NCBI RefSeq assembly: GCF_002197845.1
Contig: NZ_NIDE01000002.1
Location: forward strand, 62,001 to 126,000
Direction: 5' to 3'
Origin: Fimbriiglobus ruber
Lineage (GTDB): Bacteria > Planctomycetota > Planctomycetia > Gemmatales > Gemmataceae
Length of the DNA: 64,000 nucleotides
Each line of letters starts with the position of its first letter. Within the stretch, counting starts at the first letter, position 1. Under the pieces are notes generated by a model. The model made no database searches. It saw nothing but the letters and a program-made list of their open reading frames with translations, and had not been told where the DNA came from. Made by a program: the position numbers and the translations under genes. Shown here piece by piece: positions 50,357-58,480 of this stretch.

Positions 50357-52057
50357 GCTGATCGGAAGTTGGGGTTGTTGGTTGTTTGAGTTCATCCTGG
50401 ATTTGGTACGGTTTGTTCCGGGGGAGTGTCGGTCCGGGCAAACTGGCGACGCAACCATTGGACCGTTGGTCCGAACATCCGCTGGGTCCAGTTCTGGACG
50501 ACTTTCTCGGGCACGCGATCCATGTCCGCGAGTGTCTGCTCGGGGTCGCGGTTCCGATCATCGCGCCCACACCCAAGCTCAACCCGGTGAACCCGCTCGC
50601 GGCTTGATCCCGGGACAACCGCTTCTGGAGGCCGAACGCCGATTCCAGGATCTCGGTACTCCCGATCAACCGCTCACCCGGGTGGGCGGCCCGGCTCCAC
50701 CGGTCGACGTACGCCCGCAACCGATTCCGCAACCGGACGGTGGTCGGGTGGTCGGAGAGGGTGAGGCGAGCCCACTCGTCGTCCACGAGTGTCGGGGTGC
50801 GGGCGAACAACCCCTCGACCCGCACGATCCGGAGGGTCGCCTGGACGAGGGCGTGTTGCTCGTGCCACACGGTCAACGCGTCGGCATACGCGGCCACCCA
50901 CCCGTAGTGCGTCACGACCTCCGGGTCGGGCGTTGCGGCCCGGAGTTTGGCCGCCACGAGGCGACCGAACCGGACGAACGTGGCCACACTCATGTACCGG
51001 GCCTTGGCCCGCAGCTTCGGGGCCACCAGATGGGCGGCCCGGGTTTGGCGAAGGGTGGCGGCCGTCGCCGTCATCCGGCCGACGAACGCCGTCCACTGGG
51101 GGTCGGCCTCCCAGTAGTGCTTGAGCAAGTTGGCCACGTGATGGGCCACATCCGGGACCCCGAGGGTGTCCGGATGCCGGGCTCGGAAGTCCTGGATTCC
51201 CTTGCACAGATCGGTCGCCCCGTCGGACACGATCTGCCGCGGGGGACCGGTTCGGGCAACCGCCCGCTGCAACGCGGCGTCGACCCGCGCATGGTTCGAG
51301 GTGTCCATCGGAACCAAGTCGACCAGGTGCAGATCCGCCCGCTCCAGGGGGCGGACGCCGAACGGGGCGTGGTCGAGGACCACGCCGACAATGGCGAGCA
51401 ACTTCTGGGATCCGATCTGGATGGTGTGGTCAACGAGCCACGCCCACCGGTGGTCGTGACTCAGGGGGCGGGTGAGTTGGGCGTACCCGAGGCGGAGGAC
51501 CCACGACCGCACGGTCGTCGCACACGGCACCCGCTCGGCCGCGAGGGTCGGGTTCCCGAGGGCGGCCACGACGGCCAGGGTGGCGGCCGTCCCGCGGAAC
51601 GACAGGCCGGCTTGGCGGACGAGCGTTACGGCGAGGTGGACAACGCCGAGGGGGAAATGCCCACCCCGGGGGGCGGTACTTTTTTTGGGCCGTCCGGGAT
51701 CACCAGGGGGGCGGTCGACGGATCGCCCGCCACGCCCGGTCGGAGGCCGAGTTGTGCGACCTGCTGCTCGAGTTGTGCGACCTGTTGGGCGAGTTGGTCG
51801 GCCCGCTGGCGGTGGTGCTCGCGCGAGCGTTCGAGATCCCGGACGCGGATCGCCAGGGCTTTGCGGTCGGCTTTGCGGGCCGTGGCCTTGGCTTTCCAGG
51901 CGTCCCGGGATCGTACCAGCTTGGGGATCAGAATCCGGGGCGGGGTCTGGAAGGTGGTCGCCGTACTCATAGGGCCTCCGGCCCGGTGGGACGAAACACT
52001 TTTCCCGAGTAGAACCGAACAAATATCGGGATGCCAGCCCAACTTCCGATCACTCTA
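50354..52057 (-). mobile_element. Insertion sequence, 1704 bp, with TIRs and 9-bp target duplication
   Basis: The ends are imperfect terminal inverted repeats: TAGGCTGATCGGAAGTTGGG at 50354 and, on the other strand from 52057, TAGAGTGATCGGAAGTTGGG (18/20). The flanks carry a direct 9-bp target duplication CTCGACCAG (50345-50353 and 52058-52066). One transposase gene, reading leftward, fills the element. Clean ends and an exact duplication indicate a recent insertion, into or beside the fic pseudogene. Confidence 0.93.
50392..51970 (-). pseudogene. DDE-type transposase of the IS, reading frame changes twice
   Basis: Start ATG 51970 (GGAGG upstream). Frame 1 (to 51626) encodes a basic helical N-terminus and a coiled coil (DQLAQQVAQLEQQVAQL). 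Translation must shift -1 to reach the catalytic part: LVDHTIQIG (first Asp), IVSDGATDLCKGI (second Asp) and ESAFGLQK (Glu). The shift could occur at an in-register A-AAA-AAA heptamer (51680-51686) or reflect a lost C in the C6 run just after it. Near 50542-50545 a C4 run (five expected) moves the frame again; the other frame gives DPEQTLADMDRVPEKVVQNW and a stop at 50392. Probably defective, unless these are homopolymer errors. Confidence 0.75.
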
Positions 52058-52312
52058 CTCGACCAGTCTCCCCGCCTGCGCCAGCTCACGCCCCAGCACC
52101 GTCTCGGTCGCGTCCGTCAGCCACTCCGGCCCGTCGGGCGGGGCGGCGGGGAACAGGAGAACGAGCGCGGCGGCCGCGGGTTCGTCGGGCGACGGGGCCG
52201 CCGCGAGGTGGAGGTGGGCGGGCGGCGCGCCGCGCTTCACCCGCAGCCGTTCGTACACCGCGTTGACGCGGCGGTATCCGGCCGCGCGCTCGTTCAGGTC
52301 CTTTCGGGCCAT
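52055..52312 (-). CDS. Small hypothetical protein truncated at its 3' end by the IS
   Basis: An 85-residue ORF: a basic N-terminus (MARKDLNERAAGYRRVNAVY), then Ala/Pro-rich hydrophobic sequence and an acidic helix (WLTDATETVLGRELAQAGRLVE). The stop codon TAG consists of the first three bases of the IS, so the original C-terminus is lost or altered. Composition is protein-like but the family is unknown. Across the target duplication it runs antisense to the fic 3' end, so one of the two readings must be secondary. Confidence 0.5.
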   Translation of the reverse strand: MARKDLNERAAGYRRVNAVYERLRVKRGAPPAHLHLAAAPSPDEPAAAALVLLFPAAPPDGPEWLTDATETVLGRELAQAGRLVE

Positions 52313-52538
52313 AGTCGAACCTGCCTCCGCAATCTGGGTATCCCGCCTTCTTACCCGACCCGACCCGGCACCACAACGGCGGTCGCCGCGGAGGAGCCGC
52401 CGCCAGCCGAATAATATGTCTGGCCGACTTGAGATAGTTTTGGCCGATACATTTTGTCGACTGTTCGACTGGCGTTGCCGTCGCGTCCGGGTTAGCTTTT
52501 TCCCGGTCGTTTCCCGCTTCGGCCCCCGGAAGGATTCC

Positions 52539-54236
52539 ATGCACACCGCTTTACTCCTGACCGCGGCCCTCGCGATCGCCGCTCCGGTCCCGGCCGCGGA
52601 ACTTCCGCCGGTCGTAGTGCAGGTCAAACCTGTCGGGCCACTGCTGGACAATCTCCGGGCAATCGACAAGGCGTTTGCAAGCCTCCCGGACGACGTGAGC
52701 TTCGACGGCGCTATTAAGAGATGGCTGGGCGAAAAAGGGTTCGAGGGATTGGACCTGAAGCGACCCATTACGGGCTACCTGATCCTACCCAAGGACATCC
52801 AGGACCTCGACCTGTTCGGCGACAAGGGCGAATCGAATCTCCCGCTCGTCATCGTCGTTCCGGTCACTGGCGAGAGCAAATTCCTCGGATTCCTCGAACG
52901 GATCGAGCGGACGGCGGTTCCCGTACCCGGCCGGAAGGGGCTGTACAAACTGCCGTTCCACGCGAAATCCGCTGCGCTGCTGGCCAGCGCCGGAGGAAAA
53001 GCCGAATCCCGAGCCCTCCGGTTTCACAACGGGTACGCGTACGTAACCCCGGAGTCGCACGCGGCCGTCCTCGACGACACGGACCGTTTGATCCCGGGGG
53101 ACCGGCTGGCGATGCCGGACGAAAAGGCTTTGTTGACTATCCGGATTTATGCCGAACGGTTGTCACTCGCTGTCCGGAAACAGCTCGCCGACAAAATCCA
53201 GAACGCACTCTTGAAGCCCGAGAATTCGCTCCTGCCGGACAGGGTCGGCGAGGTCGTCAAGAAGGCCGAAGCACTCGGCCGCCAGATCACCGCCCGGTAT
53301 CTGGCCAAGATCCCGGACCCGGACTTGGCCTCGGTGACGCAGCGTTTGACCTTCAACCCGGAGACGCTCGAAGTCGGAACGGAACTGGTCCTCACCCCCA
53401 AACCCGGGACCGCCCTGGCGAAAGAGTTTGCGGCCCGCGAGCCCGTCACGAACACGTTCGCCGGGCTGGTCGGGAAGAACGCGATCGGCTGGCTGAAAAC
53501 GTCGTTCCCGCCCGGCGAGCCCGAGAGCCGGGAGATCCTGTCGTCGCTCTTGAAGGAGGCGGAGAAGGAACTCCGGGACGTGCCCGAAGTGGCGAGGCCG
53601 GCCCGCGATGCGTTTCTCAAATGCGTGACCCGGACGATTAAAACCGAAAACGTGGATGTCGCGGTCGCGCTCAACGGGCCGGACAAGGACGGCCGCCATG
53701 CCGTCGTCGGTGCGTTCACCCTCGCCGGTGCGGCGGATCTCGACAAGGATTTCCGCAAGGCGTGCGACGAAATGGTCCCGCCCGCCGAGAAAGCGCGGGT
53801 CGTGCTGGACGCCGCCAAAGTCGGGACGACGGCGATTCACGTGTACAAGCCCGGCGACCAGGCGCCGCCGTGGGCCCAAGCGATGTCCGGAAAGGACGCG
53901 GCGGTGGGAATCGCGCTCGCTCCGACCGGCGTTTATTTCGCCTACGGCCCCGACCCGGTCGCCGAGTTGAAGGCGGCGCTGGCCCAGGAGCCGCGAGAGG
54001 CCTGCGTGTTTGAACTCGTCATGAACCCCACAGGCGTCCGGAAACTGGCCGCGACGATCGACCAGCGAGCCACCGTCCTGGCCGACATGATCCTCGACGC
54101 CAGGGACACACCCGTCCCCCTGATCACAATGGGGCTGGCCGGAGGAAAGGAACTCCACGTCCGGTGCGGGATCAACCTCCGACTGCTCTTTGTCATGTCC
54201 GGTGGCAGGCCCGAGCCCGCCCCGGCGAAGAAGTGA
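52539..54236 (+). CDS. Secreted hypothetical protein, tandem paralogue 1 of 3
   Basis: A 565-residue exported protein. Signal peptide MHTALLLTAALAIAAPVPAAE. The mature part starts PPVVVQVKPVGPLLDNL and contains the family-specific LGEKGFEGLDLKRPITGYLI, VIVVPVTGESKFLGFLERIE, FHNGYAYVTPESHAAVLD, VALNGPDKDG and a closing LITMGLAGGKEL. I do not recognise a characterised family. The ATG at 52539 has GGAAGG upstream and the open frame runs far upstream only by chance. This copy has diverged most from the other two. Confidence 0.8.
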   Translation: MHTALLLTAALAIAAPVPAAELPPVVVQVKPVGPLLDNLRAIDKAFASLPDDVSFDGAIKRWLGEKGFEGLDLKRPITGYLILPKDIQDLDLFGDKGESNLPLVIVVPVTGESKFLGFLERIERTAVPVPGRKGLYKLPFHAKSAALLASAGGKAESRALRFHNGYAYVTPESHAAVLDDTDRLIPGDRLAMPDEKALLTIRIYAERLSLAVRKQLADKIQNALLKPENSLLPDRVGEVVKKAEALGRQITARYLAKIPDPDLASVTQRLTFNPETLEVGTELVLTPKPGTALAKEFAAREPVTNTFAGLVGKNAIGWLKTSFPPGEPESREILSSLLKEAEKELRDVPEVARPARDAFLKCVTRTIKTENVDVAVALNGPDKDGRHAVVGAFTLAGAADLDKDFRKACDEMVPPAEKARVVLDAAKVGTTAIHVYKPGDQAPPWAQAMSGKDAAVGIALAPTGVYFAYGPDPVAELKAALAQEPREACVFELVMNPTGVRKLAATIDQRATVLADMILDARDTPVPLITMGLAGGKELHVRCGINLRLLFVMSGGRPEPAPAKK

Positions 54237-54479
54237 TTCGCCCGGAGAGCAAGATCCTCGGCAAATCGGAAACCCGAGGCGCCCGTGCCGGGTATGCTGT
54301 CCGCCTGACAGTGGTTGGGGGTATGTGTAAGATTTCCCCCGGTCGTTTCCCGCTTCAACTCCCGGAAGTGATTCCATGCACGCTGCGTTACTCCTGACCG
54401 CGGCCCTCGCGGTCGCCGCCCCGGTCCCGGCCGCGGAGCTGCCGCCGGTCGTGATGTACATCAAACCCGTCGGCCAGAT
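54216..54479 (+). repeat. 264-bp junction repeat, copy 1
   Basis: Spans the last codons of paralogue 1, the intergenic region, and the first 34 codons of paralogue 2. It matches 56074-56337 at an offset of 1858 bp with a single difference seen (C at 54243, T at 56101). It includes the promoter region, Shine-Dalgarno and signal-peptide codons. Confidence 0.88.
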
Positions 54480-56094
54480 GCTGGACGACTCCCGGGCCTG
54501 CGCGAAGGCGATCGGTCGCCCGGAGGCCGTCCAGTTATTTGACGCCGTCATCAAAGACAAGTTGGGGGAAAAAGGGTTCGGGGGGCTGGACCTGAAGCGG
54601 CCCATTACAGGGTATCTCCTCCTGCCGCCGACAGCCGAACTGATCGAAGACGGTAAAAGCGATTTTCCTTTCGTCATGGTCGTACCAGTGACGGGCGAGG
54701 AGGCGTTCCTCGACTTCATCGGGCGGCTCGACGAGAAGCACGAGAAGCCGGAGCCGGTGAAAGGGAAGAAGGGGGTTTACAAGCTCCCGGTCCACCCGAA
54801 GCCGATGGCCCCGGCGAAGGACGGGGAGGCGCAAGCGAAACCTTCGGAGCCGACGATTCTCCGGTTCCATAATGGATACGCGTACTTCATTGAAGGGTCG
54901 AAGGCGGCCGCGCTCGACAAGCCGGACAACCTGATCTCGGGCGAATCGCTCGCCATCCCGGGCGAAACGGGGTGGCTGACGGTCCGGGTCTACGTCGACC
55001 GGCTGCCGCGCCAGGTCCGGGACAAGATCGGCGAGCAGATCGAGGAGGTGGTCCGGAAAGCGAAGTCCGCCCCCCTCCCCGAAGGAGCGGACGAGGTCGC
55101 CAGGAAGGCCGAGGAACTCGGCCGTAAACTGGCCGCCCGGTATCTGGCCAAGCTCAAGGACGTGAGCGAGGCAGCCGTCCGCCTCACCTTCGACCCGAAG
55201 ACGGCCGACGGCGGGTACGAACTGGTCGTCACACCGAAGCCCGGGTCCGCCGTGGCGAAGGAGATTGCCGGGTGGTCGCCGAACACGAATCAGTTCGGCG
55301 GGCTGGTCGGGAAGACGTCCGTGGCCGGGCTGAAACTGTCCGTCCCGCTCGGCGGCGCCGAGAGCCGGGAAATCCTCCTCCTGAGCCTGGAAAAAGCCCA
55401 GAAGCAATCGATCCTCCCCGAGTTCGCCAAGCCGGCGGAGGACGAACTCTTCAAGGGCCTGGCCCGGACGATCAAGGCCGGCGACGTCGACGCCGCGCTT
55501 TCCCTCGACGGCCCGGACAAGGACGGCTTTTACGGCGTGGTCGCCGCGGTCACGTTCGCCGACCCGTCCGGGGTCGAGAAGGAACTCCGCACGCTGTACG
55601 ACGACATGGCCCCGCCGGAAGTCAAGGAGATGGTCAAACTGGACGCGGCCAAGGTCGGGAAGACGGCGATCCACCTGATCAAGCCCGGCGAACACCTGCC
55701 GGAGCAAGTGCAAACGTTTTTTGGGAAAGACGCGGCCGGCGCGATCGCGTTCGCCCCGGCCGGCGTGTACGTCGCGTTCGGCCCGGACCCGGTGGCCACG
55801 CTGAAGGCGGTCCTGGCCCTCAAGCCGCAGGAAGCCCGGGCGTTCGAGCTGGTGGTGAACCCGGCCCGGGTCGGGAAGTTGGCCGCCAGCGTCGGCGGGC
55901 CGGACGCCGCGGCCAAGGCGGCCGAGGTGATCGGCACCGACGACGCGCCGATCACAATCATCACAATGGGGCTGGCCGGCGGCAAGGAACTCAAAGCCCG
56001 GCTTGGGATCAATCAAAGGCTGTTCCTCCAGGCGAGCCTGGAGGCGTTGAAGAACGGCGCGGATCCAGTGCCACCCGCCCCGGCGAAGAAGTGA
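54376..56094 (+). CDS. Secreted hypothetical protein, tandem paralogue 2 of 3
   Basis: A 572-residue exported protein, signal peptide MHAALLLTAALAVAAPVPAAE. Same family as its neighbours (LGEKGFGGLDLKRPITGYLL, MVVPVTGEEAFLDFIGRLDE, FHNGYAYFIEGSKAAALDKPD, TFDPKTADGGYELVVTPKPG, ITMGLAGGKELKARLGINQ). The mature domain is a long alternation of beta strands and helices with no visible catalytic motif. The 5' end and upstream region are almost identical to those of paralogue 3, whereas the interior has diverged. Confidence 0.82.
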   Translation: MHAALLLTAALAVAAPVPAAELPPVVMYIKPVGQMLDDSRACAKAIGRPEAVQLFDAVIKDKLGEKGFGGLDLKRPITGYLLLPPTAELIEDGKSDFPFVMVVPVTGEEAFLDFIGRLDEKHEKPEPVKGKKGVYKLPVHPKPMAPAKDGEAQAKPSEPTILRFHNGYAYFIEGSKAAALDKPDNLISGESLAIPGETGWLTVRVYVDRLPRQVRDKIGEQIEEVVRKAKSAPLPEGADEVARKAEELGRKLAARYLAKLKDVSEAAVRLTFDPKTADGGYELVVTPKPGSAVAKEIAGWSPNTNQFGGLVGKTSVAGLKLSVPLGGAESREILLLSLEKAQKQSILPEFAKPAEDELFKGLARTIKAGDVDAALSLDGPDKDGFYGVVAAVTFADPSGVEKELRTLYDDMAPPEVKEMVKLDAAKVGKTAIHLIKPGEHLPEQVQTFFGKDAAGAIAFAPAGVYVAFGPDPVATLKAVLALKPQEARAFELVVNPARVGKLAASVGGPDAAAKAAEVIGTDDAPITIITMGLAGGKELKARLGINQRLFLQASLEALKNGADPVPPAPAKK

Positions 56095-56337
56095 TTCGCC
56101 TGGAGAGCAAGATCCTCGGCAAATCGGAAACCCGAGGCGCCCGTGCCGGGTATGCTGTCCGCCTGACAGTGGTTGGGGGTATGTGTAAGATTTCCCCCGG
56201 TCGTTTCCCGCTTCAACTCCCGGAAGTGATTCCATGCACGCTGCGTTACTCCTGACCGCGGCCCTCGCGGTCGCCGCCCCGGTCCCGGCCGCGGAGCTGC
56301 CGCCGGTCGTGATGTACATCAAACCCGTCGGCCAGAT
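56074..56337 (+). repeat. 264-bp junction repeat, copy 2
   Basis: Spans the end of paralogue 2 and the start of paralogue 3. See 54216-54479 for the comparison. Its presence at both junctions points to unequal crossing-over or gene conversion. Confidence 0.88.
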
Positions 56338-57976
56338 CCTGGACGACCTCCGGGCTGGCGCGAAGACCGTCGGCGGCCCGCCGGCCGTCCAGATGCTCGA
56401 CGGCGCGATCAAGCAGAAGTTGGGAGAGAAGGGGTTCGACGGCCTGGACCTGAAGCGGCCCATCGTCGGCTACCCGATCCTGCCGCCCGCCGCCGAGCTG
56501 GTCGAGGACGGCAAGAAAGACTTCCCGTTCGTCGTGGCCGTCCCGGTAACGAGCGAGGAAGCGTTCCTCGGGTTCGTCGAGCGGATGGACGACAAGAACG
56601 AGAAGGCAGAGCCGGTCGAAGGGAAGAAGGGGCTCTATAAGCTCCCGTTCCACCCTAACGCGGCGGCCCCGGCGAAGGACGGCGAAGCCAAGGCCAAAGC
56701 GTCCGAGCCGCAGGTCTTTCGGTTCAAGAAGGGGTACGCGTACATCATCGACGAGTCGAAGGCGGCCGCGCTCGACAAGCCGGATCACCTGATCCCGGGC
56801 GAAGTGCTCGCCATGCCGGGTGAAACGGGGTGGCTGACGTTCCGATTCTACATCGACCGGCTGCCGGCCAAATTCCGCGAAAAGATGGGTGAGAAGATCG
56901 AAGAGGCGATTCAACAAGCGAAAGCCGGTCCGCTTACCCTTACGGAAGAAGCCGATGCCGTCGCCAAGAAGGCGGAAGAACTCGGCCGCAAGGTGGCCGC
57001 CCAGTACCTGGCCAAGCTCAAGGACGTGAGCGAGGGAGCCTTCCGCGTCACCTTCAACCCGGAGACGGCCGACCTCGGGTTCGAGCTGGTCGTCACGCCG
57101 AAGCCCGGGTCCGCGGTGGCGAAAGAGATCGCCGGCCGGTCGCCGAACACGAATCAGTTCGGCGGGCTGGTCGGGAAGAAGTCCGTGGCCGGGCTGAAGC
57201 TGTCCATCCCGTTCGGGGGCGAGGACAGCCGGGAGATCCTCCTCCTGGGCCTGGAAAACGCCAAGAAGAAGTCCGCCGCCCCCGAGTTCGCCAAGCCGGC
57301 CGAGGAGGAACTCATCAAGGGCCTGGCCCGCACGATCAAGGCGGGCGGCCTGGACACCGCGGTCGCCCTGGACGGACCGGATAAGGACGGCCTTTACACT
57401 GTGGTCGCCGCGGTGACGTTCGCCGACCCGTCCGGGGTCGAGAAGGAACTCCGCACGCTGTACGACGACATGGCCCCGCCGGAAGTCAAGGAGATGGTCA
57501 AGCTGGACGCGGCCAAGGTCGGCAAAACGGCGATTCACGTGATCAAGCCCGGCGAGCACCTGCCGCCGCAGGTGCAGCCGTTCTTCGGGAAAGACGCGGC
57601 CGTCGGGGTGGCGTTCGCCCCGACCGGGGTGTACGTCGCGTTCGGCCCGGACCCGGTGGCCACGCTGAAGGCGGCCCTGGCCCTCAAGCCGCAGGAAGCC
57701 CGGGCGTTCGAGCTAGTGGTGAACCCGGCCCGGATCGGGAAGTTGGCCGGCAGCGTCGGCGGGCCGGACGTCGCCGCCAAGGCGGCCGAGGTGATCGGCA
57801 CCGACGACGCGCCGCTCGCGGTGATCACGATGGGGCTGGCCGGAGGCAAGGAACTCAAGGCCCAGCTCGGGATCAACACCAAGATCTTCTTCCATGCGGG
57901 CATGATGGGATTCAGGAGCAGCACGGCCCCGGCGCCGCCCGCCGCGGCGAAGAAGGTGCCGGCGGTGAAGGAGTAG
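56234..57976 (+). CDS. Secreted hypothetical protein, tandem paralogue 3 of 3
   Basis: A 580-residue exported protein with the same signal peptide as paralogue 2. Conserved segments are in the same order (LGEKGFDGLDLKRPIVGYPI, VAVPVTSEEAFLGFVERMDD, FKKGYAYIIDESKAAALDKP, SPNTNQFGGLVGKKSVAG, VITMGLAGGKELKAQLGINT). The C-terminus is slightly longer (AAKKVPAVKE). The stretch from FADPSGVEKELRTLYDDMAP to VGKTAIH is shared residue for residue with paralogue 2. Function unknown; export and copy number suggest a cell-envelope role. Confidence 0.82.
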   Translation: MHAALLLTAALAVAAPVPAAELPPVVMYIKPVGQILDDLRAGAKTVGGPPAVQMLDGAIKQKLGEKGFDGLDLKRPIVGYPILPPAAELVEDGKKDFPFVVAVPVTSEEAFLGFVERMDDKNEKAEPVEGKKGLYKLPFHPNAAAPAKDGEAKAKASEPQVFRFKKGYAYIIDESKAAALDKPDHLIPGEVLAMPGETGWLTFRFYIDRLPAKFREKMGEKIEEAIQQAKAGPLTLTEEADAVAKKAEELGRKVAAQYLAKLKDVSEGAFRVTFNPETADLGFELVVTPKPGSAVAKEIAGRSPNTNQFGGLVGKKSVAGLKLSIPFGGEDSREILLLGLENAKKKSAAPEFAKPAEEELIKGLARTIKAGGLDTAVALDGPDKDGLYTVVAAVTFADPSGVEKELRTLYDDMAPPEVKEMVKLDAAKVGKTAIHVIKPGEHLPPQVQPFFGKDAAVGVAFAPTGVYVAFGPDPVATLKAALALKPQEARAFELVVNPARIGKLAGSVGGPDVAAKAAEVIGTDDAPLAVITMGLAGGKELKAQLGINTKIFFHAGMMGFRSSTAPAPPAAAKKVPAVKE

Positions 57977-57993
57977 CCCTGTGGGCGATTGAT

Positions 57994-58031
57994 CCGGTGC
58001 TGGCGCCCCACTCGTGGGGCGCCAGCACCGG
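57994..58031 (+). terminator. Perfect 18-bp hairpin after the paralogue array
   Basis: CCGGTGCTGGCGCCCCAC-TC-GTGGGGCGCCAGCACCGG, starting 18 bp after the stop of paralogue 3. No T-tract follows; it is a strong structural barrier or a palindromic repeat. Confidence 0.65.
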
Positions 58032-58222
58032 CGATTTGATAACGTCGCCGGTTCGCCTGCCGATCGCAGCATGGGATCGGTGGCACCACACACAATCTGT
58101 CGCATGGAGCGAGATGTCGGGGGCTATCGCGCGGAATTCACCTCCGGCGGTCGTTGACATCCGGCCCGCGCCGGCGGACACTCAAGCTGTCGGCCGGCCC
58201 TCACCTCTCGGGGAACTCCACC

Positions 58223-58480
58223 ATGTCCCGCTTCCTCACCTGCCTGGTCGTGATCGCCCTCGCGGCCGCCCCGGCGGTCGCTTGCATTAACGACAGCGAA
58301 CTCCAGTCGCACGAGCGCGAGTTCCGCTCCCAGTACGGCAAGCCCGCCCCCGTGGCGGCCCCGCCAGCCAACCCGCCGTCCTCGTCCCCGTCGTCCGGCA
58401 CGATCGCCGGCGGGGCAGGCGTTCTCCTGCTCCTCGGGGCCACGGTGGTCGCCTGGCGGGGGTCGACGAACCGTGCATAG
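58223..58480 (+). CDS. Small secreted/membrane hypothetical protein
   Basis: An 85-residue protein: a cleavable-type signal (FLTCLVVIALAAAPAVA), a short acidic segment (CINDSELQSHEREFRSQYGK), a Pro/Ser linker and a C-terminal membrane helix (IAGGAGVLLLLGATVVAW) with a basic end. The Cys after AVA could be a lipobox cysteine. The stop overlaps the next start by 8 bp. Confidence 0.72.
   Translation: MSRFLTCLVVIALAAAPAVACINDSELQSHEREFRSQYGKPAPVAAPPANPPSSSPSSGTIAGGAGVLLLLGATVVAWRGSTNRA

Noticed and set aside
50382-52538. Continuous plus-strand frame joined to the first secreted paralogue (1284 codons in all)
   Set aside because: It crosses the IS antisense to its transposase and is open only by composition. 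The signal peptide and Shine-Dalgarno place the real start at 52539.
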